Below, in pieces: positions 22,552 through 32,340 of a stretch of 56,695 bases of DNA. Made by a program: the position numbers and the translations under genes. The DNA comes from Dimargaris cristalligena (lineage: Eukaryota; Kickxellomycota; Dimargaritomycetes; Dimargaritales; Dimargaritaceae), in the NCBI GenBank assembly GCA_027576995.1, contig JANBQC010000124.1:1-56695 (forward strand), read 5' to 3'. The first letter of the stretch is position 1. Every line of letters starts with the position of its first letter. Below the pieces are notes generated by a model. The model was given only the letters and a program-made list of their open reading frames with translations. It had not been told where the DNA came from and did not search any database.

Positions 22552-23132
22552 TGTCACCTGGGTTAACCACTCTTAGTCTATCAAGAGTCCCAAGGATAGG
22601 CTTCTAATGGTAGGTGGGGCTTAGACTCAGCCAAGCAGGCTACTAGCATTAGGATGGGGGTATAGTACTAACCAATAAAGGATAAGTACAGATAAATGCA
22701 GGGGATGTGCAGCAGACACACTTACTAGTCAGTATGAGGGAGTGAGTGTATATAGTTTATTGAGGTAAACTGGGGGATATAAAATAAGCTAAGGAATTGA
22801 ACCAGTCCCAGTGGGGGCTGGTTGTATTTATGTGGGGAACAACACCAAAGGAAGGTCCCCAGAGGAAGATACTACTAAGACTAAAGGTATGATAATAAGC
22901 TAACCAGATGGTAATGAGGACTTGGAAGACTCTATTGGGGACTGGAAGAGTCATTAGATCAACACAGGAGTGATTAGTGTGAACCACATAGTCTAGAAGG
23001 GGAATGGTTATATAATGTAGGATGATCCCATAGTACCAGGGGTAACTATAGGAAGATTAATATGGTGCTATAAGACCTAATAAGGACAGACAATTGTTAA
23101 ATCTGGATTAAGTCAGATTAGGAGGGCCAACA
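22552..23132 (+). repeat. LTR-like dispersed repeat, copy 2 (CpG-depleted)
   Basis: 581 bp starting TGTCACCTGGGTTAACC and ending GGGCCAACA, collinear with copy 1 at 16606-17172. It holds no CpG. At many positions where copy 1 has CG, this copy has TG or CA, for example ggCGgg to ggTGgg, aagCGgg to aagCAgg, gagCGta to gagTGta and aacCGgt to aacCAgt. That pattern fits deamination of methylated cytosine. No matching target duplication was found, consistent with an old insertion. Confidence 0.65.
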
Positions 23133-23340
23133 TCCCTCATTATATCTAATACTAACCCATCTATTCTGAATTTGAATACTATCATATTTACTTTTCACTG
23201 TCTAGTTCCAATAGTACCCTTCCTTGCCAATCAAGTTTTTTGAATAGTATGTATAGATGGTGCTGTATTATCAGGGGATATAATTAGTTTTAAATAATAC
23301 ACTTTACCATTTTCACCCATCATAAACTGTTACAAGCAAT

Positions 23341-23483
23341 ATATGGGAAAGTTTCAACCAGGCTGTATAACAATAAATCCATTGGATATGGCAAAAACCA
23401 CTGGTTAGTAATGGATCTCTCCTATATTTTCTCATGCATGCATTATCCAAAACCTTATACATCTACACTGAATTCCACCTATA
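23341..23483 (+). repeat. MITE-like repeat, copy 3 (degenerate)
   Basis: About 143 bp starting ATATGGGAAAGTTTCAACC and containing the family's shared CAGGCTGTATAAC. The right end is eroded (CCACCTATAT). It has no CpG and lies in the CpG-free block. Confidence 0.6.
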
Positions 23484-23983
23484 TTTTGACTAGGACCCAA
23501 TATATTGGATGGTGGTAAATCTTGTAATAATTACAATGACCTGAACAGTTGAGTAAAATCCTGTCAAATACAATAACGAATAGGCCTCACCACTAATACA
23601 AGGTGTAATATGTATTAAGTCAGACTTGGTCAGCTTAATTGGACACAGGTACATAATAATTACCTGAATAATATATAATTACTATAACTATTAACCAACT
23701 GGGACCACTGTATAGTAAAGGTGGAAATGAACCAAAAAAGTGCCTATTAATAGCCATTACACAGATCAAGTACACCAACTGGGTGCTATACTCAATACAA
23801 CAGCTGATACAATAAAAATAAAAATATTGGGAATATTGAAACGCTCTTAAATTACCATGTGAATTGTAAGGGGGAACTCTAAGTAACAATCGACTGTCAG
23901 TAAAATGATCATTTGCATGTAATGATTGAACCTACTTATTCTATTTATTTATAATAGTACAAAAACCCAACTTTCAAGCAACT

Positions 23984-24065
23984 GACAGCATGCCAGAGTG
24001 GTTAATGGGTATGACTAGAAATCATATGGGCTCCGCCCGCGCAGGTTCAAATCCTGCTGCTGTCG
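23984..24065 (+). tRNA. tRNA-Ser (anticodon AGA)
   Basis: An 82-base cloverleaf without intron. The acceptor stem GACAGCA pairs with TGCTGTC and is followed by discriminator G. The anticodon stem TATGA/TCATA encloses the loop CTAGAAA, giving anticodon AGA (read as IGA), which decodes UCU and UCC. There is a long variable arm (TGGGCTCCGCCCG), as expected for serine tRNAs. The T stem GCAGG/CCTGC encloses TTCAAAT. The internal A box TGCCAGAGTGG and B box GGTTCAAATCC match Pol III promoters. No CCA is encoded, as usual in eukaryotes. Confidence 0.95.
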
Positions 24066-24066
24066 A

Positions 24067-24085
24067 TTCTTTTTGGGGTTTTTTT
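24067..24085 (+). terminator. Pol III T-run terminator of the tRNA
   Basis: Directly after the tRNA the sequence reads ATTCTTTTTGGGGTTTTTTT. The two T runs (five and seven) are normal Pol III termination signals. Confidence 0.75.
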
Positions 24086-24870
24086 GCCGATGTAATAATT
24101 TTATGTGAAGTCCAAATGGAGCAATTGGCCTTTCTTTTAGTATTCACCACTAATATTCATCCTACGGAATGGGTATAGTCCATCTGTAAAGTGGGAAGTA
24201 TGTCTGACCAATTTTGGTAGAGACTATTTTTCCTTAAATGTCTATTCCCATATTTTATTTGTAACATTGTAATTATATTTCGTTTATGTCTAATAACCAT
24301 TTCACAAATGTTTGAGACAGGGAAGAACTTTATTTGAGATATTGTACTAGTTAGCCTGGGCTCTCCTCAATGATGGGTTTTCTTGATAAAATACTCATTC
24401 CTAATGGTATGAGAGTAATAAACATGTAATATATATATAACAATAGGGTACAGAGAACCTGGTCTTATTTATTTATTTCTCGCTGGCGGACTATATCTTG
24501 GCCTTGTTTCTTAGGGGGTCGCAGGCCAGCAGGGCAGATGTACTGGGATGATCGGGGCTGACTGTATATTCAGTCTAGATTCAACTATTGTCCACGCACT
24601 TTCGATTTTCTCGATTTGCTTAATCGGCTCAGCCTTTTCAACTCTTTGGTTCTATGGGCCAGTTCCTCTTTCTAAAAGACGGGGTGGTAACCCAATGGTA
24701 TGAATAAGGTGTGATGGGTAGATGTTGAAATATATTTTTTTTAAAAAAGCCAGGGTAGAGAATTAGAAATAACATTGACTGGCCGCATGCTATCATTGGA
24801 TATGGACCAGGATCCACGGGGGTGGGGGTGGTTGGCATATGAGTTATAATTAGTGACCAACTAAAAATAA
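24086..24870. other. AT-rich intergenic region
   Basis: No gene seen between the tRNA terminator and the 3' end of the small secreted gene on the minus strand. Confidence 0.4.
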
Positions 24871-25101
24871 TTAATGTGCCCCTGTAGGATGGCCAAAACT
24901 TATCACATTGCTTACATATGCCGTGCCGGTGGTTGCCTTATAAAGTGGACCCATGAGGGCAGCTAGGTCAACTTGGTCTTTTACGGGGGTATCCTTCGGC
25001 GACAAGACTCTTTCCGACGTTTGTTGCATAGAGGTGGCCACATCAGCGGCCCAGGCGCACGCGAGAGAAGCCATGAAAATTGATACTTGAAACAGCTTCA
25101 T
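24871..25101 (-). CDS. Short secreted peptide precursor
   Basis: A 76-residue open frame starting at the ATG at 25101. MKLFQVSIFMASLACAWA is a good signal peptide with cleavage expected after A-W-A (about residues 18-20). The mature part of about 57 residues has no cysteine. It is rich in Ala, Thr and Val and contains KDQVDLAALMGPLYKATTG. The frame is open further upstream through non-ATG codons, which I exclude because the signal peptide would no longer be N-terminal. A TATA-like CATAAATA lies about 145 bp upstream (near 25245-25252). I do not recognise the family. The short length alone makes this moderately uncertain. Confidence 0.55.
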   Translation of the reverse strand: MKLFQVSIFMASLACAWAADVATSMQQTSERVLSPKDTPVKDQVDLAALMGPLYKATTGTAYVSNVISFGHPTGAH

Positions 25102-26700
25102 AGCTATGGTCCAAAGGCGAACAAAAAAGGGGCCCGGGGGAGATAATAAAATGGTGGGTATGTTTTGGATTGCAATGGGGTGGGCGAAAGAGGCACAGAG
25201 GATAAAAAGCTGAGTTGTAGAGGAAGGGGGGCGGCCACTCCGGTATTTATGCGGCACTATCGGCCGGGATTTTCTCTTCCCCCCCCTCCCCCCCTTCTTA
25301 ATTTTCTTTGTATCCTAGATCCTTACCACCTAGCCCCTGTGCCTTTTAACCTGGGCTCTTCGAATGGAAAGGTTACATAATGCAGAAAGAAAAGGAATAT
25401 TAAAAGGCACGAAAGAGCCAACGGGAGTGACCCGAAGCATTGAAAGCGGCGGTTACGGGAGGGGCCTGGTCCAACAGGTGTGGCGAATGGTCCGTTAGCT
25501 GGGCTGCACCATTCCACTATTATACCGGCCAATAAAACGCAATCCTTTTAAGGGAAGTCTAGCTAAATCTGCAAGACCCGCTTTTTTTCGCTTGGCCATA
25601 GTCCTATTATGGTTGGCCCTTTTGTAGTGCACATGAAGCAGGACTCTGTTCCAACGAAGCACAAGTGAGGGGTGGGTGGGTTACGCGTGAATAGATGGGG
25701 AGTAAATGTACGCCGGGTTAGCATTACACCGACTGCGCTGGTGGTGTGTACATGGAAGGTAGGCTAAGCGAAAGATGATAGGTGGAAGTGTCCGATAGGA
25801 GTGCAAAACAAACTAGAGAACGACAAGCCCAAAATCCACCTTCTCTCCCCCACCCACTCCAGCCTCCCTCTAATATAGATTACTAATGACCATATGACCA
25901 TTACCAAGCAACTCTAGTTCCACGATGACCATTATCGGGACTGGTCGCCGCCCCGTGGTCCATTTTACACACACTTGAATAGCGAATGCTAGTAGTCTTT
26001 TAACGAGGCCCGTATCTGCCCCATTGGGACAAGTGTACATAAATGTTCCGTTGGCTTGATGAATAAGATAGTAGGCGAACCAGTGTCAGGCAGTGTAACC
26101 TAAAGGCTTGTTTACGCGATTAGGGCTACACTCCATACCTTACGAAATTACATATTTTCCTCCATCGATTAGGTCGATAGTCCTGATGTCTAAACTCGCG
26201 CCAGTGATAAGAGGGGGGTTAAACTGGGGCCTGATTAAACGAGAGGCCCATTTCTAACATATTTACTTTTTAGGTCCCTCGTATGAATAGCATGAAACGC
26301 TGTGGTAGGACAATTAGCTGGCTTAATAGTGAACTGTGGGTAGTGCAATGTATCATCCGACCCATACTCATACTTTAGGATTGGGTAATGGGTGAGAATT
26401 TCACCAGTTGTCATTGCAATATTTTGTCCAGGCCACGTTGCTTACATCATTTTCAAACGGACGGCCCACATTTAATGGTAATGGCCAAAATAGGGCAGGG
26501 AAAGGGTACGGTACTATAAACTACATAGGATGACAGCCAAAAGCGGAGGTGCCCTAGACTCCAAAAGATAAAACCATCCATTAAGTTTGGGGGTATAGAG
26601 TCGGTCAATAAATAAAGTAGGAAAACAAAGTAACCCGCCCCGACGAGGTGCGTGCGTGTATGTGTATATGTGGGGGGGGGCGGGGGTATGCCCGTAATAA
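25102..26700. other. Intergenic region, no gene seen
   Basis: Nothing supportable. C-rich and G-rich short runs lie near 25278-25296 and 26672-26686. No repeat copy was found here. Confidence 0.4.
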
Positions 26701-27823
26701 TTAACGGAACATGCGCAAGTAGGCCAAAATGAGCGCTCCGGTGCCGGTGATGGTACCGATCATATATTGCAAAATCTGGAATTTGATAGTTTCCATCTGG
26801 GTCCGCAGGTTGGCAATCTCGGCCTCGATTTTCGTGTTAGTTTCCTTGACTTTGAGCATCTGGGTCCCCGTCTCGTCACGAATCCGGCCCTTCTCCAGGT
26901 TCATATCCAGTCGCACACCCGCCTGGGAACGGGTAATCTCCTCCTTGAGCTTCTGGCGGAGTTTTTCAACCTCGGCCATGAGCTTGGAAATGTCCGACTT
27001 CATCATGGTATAGTCGTTTTTCTCCAGCATTTGGATCTCCGATTTGAGTTGCGCGAAGTCTACCTTGTACATGTAGACGTTCTGGAGGAAGTCGTTATTT
27101 AGATGGAAGAGAGAAATAGCTGTTAGTACTACAGAGCAATTCGAACTAAGTTTATAAAGGTAGGTGGTTAGAGGGGTGCTTGCGATGGCCCTGATTTAGC
27201 AACGCCACTGTCGGAAATTCAACCGCAAGAAAGAGAAGGACAAACGCCTGATTCCGAGTCACGCAATTAACGTAGCTGTACTAACCTTTTCCTGGTCGGC
27301 CTTGGTCACCATCTCCTTTTTGAAATTGACGATACTACACGTGAGGATAGGAATGGGGGGGAGGTAAAGACGGAAGCATCCTCGATTAGGTCTAACAGGC
27401 CCGGCTGTAGGGATAGTACGCAATACAGCCGGTGGATAGGAGGGGGTGACTACTATACCACATTGCTTAGTTTCACGCGGCCCGATAAAAAAAAAGCCCT
27501 CCTCTCCCCCGGGCCACCGATTTGAATTTAGTTTACCTATCATTGATCACATCGTGCAGACAGCCCATAATGGACTCGGACTGTTCGGGCGTAAACCCCT
27601 TCTCCTGGAGTTTCTGGGTGAGCTGAAAAGTGTCAAAGTGGGATTCGCCGGCCCTGGAACTACCACTTAGCGATCGCGCGAAGGCGGGGGCTGCGGAGCG
27701 GGTCAGTGCGGACCGCCAATGGTAGTAGGTCGCGGTCAGTGGTGTTGTTGTGGGCACGCAAAGTCGGGGCTGCTGGGCGGACAGGCCGCGGGCCAAACGT
27801 AAGGAGACAGTCGGGGTCAACAT
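26701..27823 (-). CDS. Mitochondrial coiled-coil protein, DUF1640 (CCDC90/MCUR1-like)
   Basis: Three minus-strand exons, 27823-27537, 27334-27286 and 27081-26701, join in phase (2, 0) into 238 residues. The N-terminal ~60 residues are Arg/Ser/Thr-rich with almost no acids, typical of a mitochondrial transit peptide. The family core begins at FDTFQLTQKLQEKGFTPEQS, continues through the small second exon (SIVNFKKEMVTKADQEK) and MYKVDFAQLKSEI, then a long coiled coil, LREEIT-like and NLEKGRIRDE. It ends in a single membrane segment (about GTITGTGALILAYL) and a short basic tail. Relatives include yeast Fmp32 and animal CCDC90A/B (MCUR1), inner-membrane proteins linked to calcium uniporter regulation, cytochrome oxidase assembly or proline metabolism. 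The exact role here is unknown. The start is the first ATG; a TTG three codons upstream is in frame. Confidence 0.9.
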
Positions 27824-28399
27824 GAGAGGCAAACTACGGAGGATCGGGCAACGGGAGTTCGAAATAAAAGTACGGGAATGGAGGGAATAGAGGGAATGCA
27901 GCAGGCCAATGTGTATCTAAAAATAGGGGAATAAGCCGCGGGAATGAGCAGGCATTTACGGCCGAGCCCAGCCTGTTTCCTATTCGGCAACTGGGAGGAC
28001 TGCTGGGCTACATCAGCGGAGCCGGGGTCTCTAGTTTTAGTGACTCGATGCCCTTATTCCCAGGGAGGTTGACCGAAATCAACCCGGTGAGACTGGTCCC
28101 ACTCCTTATTTCCCACCTCGATTCTTCGGGTTCGTTCATGGAATAGAAACCAACGGGCTGAAACGGCCCCTATTCTGGTACGTTCATTGAACCCCAAAGA
28201 CTATTCTGCTTAGGTGTCCTTTGGCCTTCCATGGAACACTGTCCCTACCTCCATTGTCCTCTATCTTTAATATACTAACTATATATTCAAATAGCGAGCA
28301 GTCACTATTGTGGTAGTCTCGCCAGTTCTCCGCTAATTAAAGGAAAGCGCAAAGTAAAGAAAATACAACCCCTCCCCCCTAAATTGTTTTTTAAAAAAA
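27824..28399. promoter_or_regulatory. Divergent promoter region, DUF1640 gene and SDR gene
   Basis: A 576-bp region between two divergent genes. An ACTATATATTC TATA-like motif at about 28278-28288 lies some 110 bp before the SDR start. No other gene is seen. Confidence 0.45.
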
Positions 28400-29487
28400 A
28401 TGCCTGCACCCAGTCGCCAATTGTGTTTCGTCATTGGAGCGGGTCGGGGTTTCGGTCGCGCCCTGGCCTGTGCCTTTACCGAATCGTTTCGCACTCGTGC
28501 GGCGCCCCGGGATTCCCTTCGCCTGGTCCTGGTGGGCCGTTCGGAGTCCCAACTGTCGGAAACCGCCCGACTCTGCCTGGCGCCTTCTACCTCCACCACG
28601 GCGACGACCCCGCCCCGCCCCACCTCCCCCGGCCCCGTCCAGATTCAGCTAGTCAGTGACTTTGATTTGGCCCAACTGGATCGCATCGATGCCAATATAG
28701 CCCGGGTTTGGGCGGCAGCGGGAATACCTGCCGCTCCCAGCTCGCTACCCCAGGTAGCAACAGCAGAAGGACCGTCCCCTCCGACATCCGGTTCCCCCGT
28801 CACCACTTACGATAGCTGTTACCTGATTAGCAACGCCGGAACTCTCGGCAACCTGTCCCAAACGGTACAGGATACCACGTGGCCCGAATGGCGTTCTTTT
28901 CTGGACGTCAACGTGGTTGCGTATGCCGCCGTGGCCGCTGCCTTTCTGCGCACGGTTATCCCTGGGGGAGTCTGTACCGGACAACGGATCTTGGTCAATA
29001 TCTCCAGTCTCTTGGCGATCCAGGCGTTCCCCCACTGGAGCTACTATGCCGCGGCCAAGGCGGCCCGGAATTCCATCAACCAGGTCGTGGCGGCGGAGGA
29101 AGATGCGGCCTTCACAAAGACCCTCAATTACGCCCCAGGGCCGCTGGATAATGAAATGCAGACCCAGGTGCGGGGCCAACTGGGTGACCCTGAGCAGAAG
29201 CAGCTGTACACCGAAATGCACGAGCAGGTAAGTATAATGGGTAGAAATGCCGACCATAGCTTCGTTAGTAGTAGACAGGGCCGCATTGGGCCCTAACCTG
29301 AGTGACAATCGACCCACCTACCCAACAACTGTACTAAGTTCCTGCCACGTTCTTATGACTATCCTTTGTATATTAGGGCAAATTGGTGAACATGAATGAC
29401 TCGGCCCACAAGCTAATCCGTTTATTGCAGGAAAATAAATTCAAGTCGGGTAGCCATATCGACTACTTCGATGAGTGCCCGAGCTAA
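28400..29487 (+). CDS. Short-chain dehydrogenase, sepiapterin-reductase-like
   Basis: Two exons, 28400-29227 and 29377-29487, join in phase 0 across a 149-bp GTAAGT intron to give 312 residues. Sepiapterin reductases make tetrahydrobiopterin with NADPH; fungal relatives also act on other carbonyls. Visible are the cofactor-binding GAGRGFGRALA (about 13-23), the arginine after the second strand (VGRSESQ, as in NADPH enzymes), SNAG, NISS for the catalytic serine, YYAAAKAARN for Tyr-x-x-x-Lys, and NYAPGPLDNEM. Exon 2 supplies the family C-terminus: GKLVNMNDSAHKLI, then FKSGSHIDYFDE. A Pro/Ser/Thr-rich insertion between about residues 54-75 is longer than in typical family members. Without the second exon the protein would end in a frame running into the intron. 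Substrate cannot be inferred. Confidence 0.88.
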
Positions 29488-29618
29488 TTTCCGAAAATCT
29501 ACGTTAACCCACTCGGTTATAGGATTTATTATGGTTCACCCTTCCTATTCTACTCAATGAACAAAATAATATTAAACCACTAGAAGTGCTCACTCCAAAT
29601 CCCGTATGTTTTTTACTA

Positions 29619-30983
29619 CTAATGGCGGGTGTATTGTTTACCAGAGGGTTTGAAATAGGTTGACCGGGTTTTAAAGCTGTTGAGGTTCGATAAACTGTTT
29701 TCCCGATCCCCCAGGCCCCGACTGCGGGTGGGGCTGGTCGTTTCCATAGGAAAGTTGTACCGAATGACTAGGCGCTCGACAGATAGGCCACCTTCTATCC
29801 ACTGCTGCGCCAGGTTGATCTCTTTTTCGTGGGCCGAAAACTGATCCGACTGGGCCAATTTGGTCTGGCGATTGATGAGCGCCTTGCTTTCTTTACGGCT
29901 CGGTGAGTAGTCACCACCACTGTCCAGGCCACCGCTCCCATTACCGCTGCTACTACTAGATGTGGACTCGTCCACGTCCTTTTGCGAGGCGGGGAGATTG
30001 GTCAAATACGATGCGGGCTGACGATTGGCATCGTAACGTAAATTGTGGGGGTTCGGTCGGAGTAAAATGACCCGGAAATAAATATCCAGGTCTTCGGCGA
30101 CATCGTTCACCGTCTTTTGAAAATCGACCTGGTTGGGCCAGGGTACGGCCCCGACCGTAATGACAATGGTCGGTTTCGGTGCGTCTTGGTAAAGTTGGTT
30201 AAGAGACCCGCGCAACCGGCGTACAAAGAGAATGAAGTTTTGGACGATGCCGTTATTGACCTTGACCGATTCTCCGAGGGAGTTCTGGCTAATCCAACTG
30301 GCGTCAATGTCAATAGCCCGGACCTTGTAGTCACCTAGGGTTTGTACAATAGCTGAGACCAGCTGGCTGGTGTGCCCTTCGTCCCAGATGGCGAGGGTGA
30401 GGATTTCACGGCTTCGGGGATTGTGGAGTTCGAGAATGGGCTGGATGCCCTCGGCCAAGGCGGTGGTATCGTCGATTTGACACTGAACCTTGTTAATATC
30501 TTCAATTAGCAGCATGCCTATGTAATCCGGTAACCATACATGTTGTCAAATAAAAAGGTGCGTCAGGTAATTAGCACTCCTGGAGAGAGATATTATATGG
30601 ATAATTATCCCAGCCAATTGGCTTTACAATCCATCCCCCCCCCGTCCTTCAACAAGAAAGCCCCATTTCTACTCAGGGCGCACAAAGAAAGGGGCTATGC
30701 GGCGGATGTTCAATGGCAGACTGTCCCCAAAAAACATATACTCGGGCTTGCGTAGAGATTGGTCGTCGAGGGCCAAAGACATGGACCATGGTCACTTTTA
30801 TGACAACTTACCGATATTCTGAAACTGTGGCTCGGATTGGATAACCGCTGACCCGTCTAGGCCACTGCCTAGGGTTAATGTATAGTACTGTGGAGCCTGC
30901 TCAGCCGCATCCGGGCTAATTCGAATAGCGGCTACTACTAACCAGCTACAGGCGAGTAGTCCGAAAAAAATGACCTCCCGCAT
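29619..30983 (-). CDS. Secreted GH18-like protein, catalytically dead
   Basis: Two minus-strand exons, 30983-30812 and 30517-29619, join in phase 1 (…NIG) across a 294-bp GTAAGT...TAG intron to give 356 residues. Residues 1-19 are a signal peptide. Several blocks follow the glycoside hydrolase 18 TIM barrel: LTLAIWDE in place of the SxGG strand, RAIDIDAS (124-131) where active enzymes have DGIDIDWE, NFILFVRRLRGSLN, TIVITVGAVPWPNQVDF, LDIYFRVILL, and after a Ser/Gly-rich insertion NLAQQWIEGGLSVERLVI, which matches the usual 'WLxxGVPxEKLVLG'. The first Asp, Trp and catalytic Glu of the motif are Arg, Ala and Ser. Chitinase activity is therefore not expected; carbohydrate binding is possible. 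The C-terminal barrel strands look missing, and the tail is basic. The GH18 call rests on motif order, not on a search. Confidence 0.65.
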
Positions 30984-32340
30984 TGGCGCTTAAAAGGGAA
31001 TATCTGAAGATGACGGGAGTCTGTCCGGCAAAAATAGCAAGCTAAATGCTATAAGACATACCGCGCCAGGCTGACTACGGACTCGACGAAGGTGATGAGC
31101 GGGTGCCTCGCCCAAATAGTAGGTAGGAATTGGTGTATATCGATAAGAAGGTCCGGAGAATTGGGTACCCGGTTTGAGTGAGGGGGAAATGAGCTAAAGC
31201 CAAAATAAATAGAATGGAATAAAGGAAAAGTTAACCACTTTGGATAGTATTAAAGGCAAAGTGGGTATATGTGAAGCAAGGTATCAAATTAGTGTATGCG
31301 AATAAAAAAATAGGATATACAACGGTGCAGCATCACTAAATGCAAGGACTCTTCTAGGGACATGTAAGGATATCGCTTGACCAATTAAATACTAAGATGA
31401 CTAACTGAGGAAAGGGGAGGGGAGAAGAGGCTGTCTGTAGGTTATTTAAACCAAATGAATCCCGCCCAAGGTAATTAGCATCGAATGACCTTGTAGACGT
31501 CCTACCACAAAGGTAATACCACTTTTCGCACGCACAAGCCGATTAGTAGAGGACGAATGCAAAAAGGGATGCATTGTAGTACCTAATGGCCCCATTACAT
31601 ACCCCTTTTCCTCCAAGTTTGGGTGTATATTAAAATGATTTTTATCAAAAATAAGAGAGAGAAGGGGGGGAGAGCCAGCATTGGTGTCCTCCCCCAGTGG
31701 CAGGCCTGAATGGCCCAAAACAGCTACGGGAAGCTGGCATGAATGAATTCACCAATGCCTATTTTGGGAAGGAGGCAAGAGGGGAGTGACCCAGGCGGGG
31801 CCAGGTACCTGTGCCGAATTACCTTTTTCCGTTGGAACAACCGCCAAAACCATATGGGAGAAGTTCAATCTGGCTGTATAACGAAAAATCCATTGAATGA
31901 GGCCAATATTACTGGTTAAAAGCTATTCTCAAATATATTCGTCCATACACGTATTATGTAAAACCTTATACAGCTGGTTTGAATTTCTTCCATATCTAAA
32001 ACAGGCGGCTCAAAACTGACTAAAACGTACGCGTAAATGGACTAGGGACCTCGAGCTACTGCTAGGATAGCCCCGAAAAATGAGGAGGAAGTTTTTAGGG
32101 TGTGCGGTATAGTAAGTGGGGGGAGTCGCTTTTTTCTAAGGTCTAGGTCGCCCCGGTTAAGTACTTGCTAGGAAAACGCCTGGCCGAGAGGAAGCAATCG
32201 AGGTGCGTTAGGTGGCATATATAATGGCGGGTCGATTTTAATGGTAAACTTTGGACTATGGTGGAAAGGGGGAAACCAAATGTATATAAAAAGAGGCAAC
32301 AATGCAATTGATTCCTCTAAAGCCAGCCCGTGGGATGTTT
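30984..32340. other. Intergenic region with a MITE-like repeat
   Basis: Apart from repeat copy 4 (31852-31995), nothing supportable. The frame at 31446-31718 has no recognisable features. Confidence 0.4.
31852..31995 (+). repeat. MITE-like repeat, copy 4
   Basis: About 144 bp from ATATGGGAGAAGTTCAATC to CCATAT, containing GGCTGTATAACGA and AAACCTTATACAGCTGG as in the other copies. More diverged than copies 1 and 2. Confidence 0.7.

Larger units (their letters stand above)
21590..23983. other. Gene-free region containing a CpG-free block
   Basis: No gene seen. It contains LTR-like copy 2 (22552-23132), MITE-like copy 3 (23341-23483) and an uninterrupted stretch without any CpG from about 22344 to 23576. 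Confidence 0.5.

Noticed and set aside
16606..23132. The two 570-bp repeats as the two ends of one retrotransposon
   Set aside because: The copies differ strongly, the flanks do not match, and the DNA between them has no gag-pol frame but does contain an unrelated secreted-protein gene.
29228..29296. SDR protein ending at the stop after the first exon
   Set aside because: The frame runs past a GTAAGT donor, and the second exon at 29377-29487 supplies the conserved C-terminus of the family.
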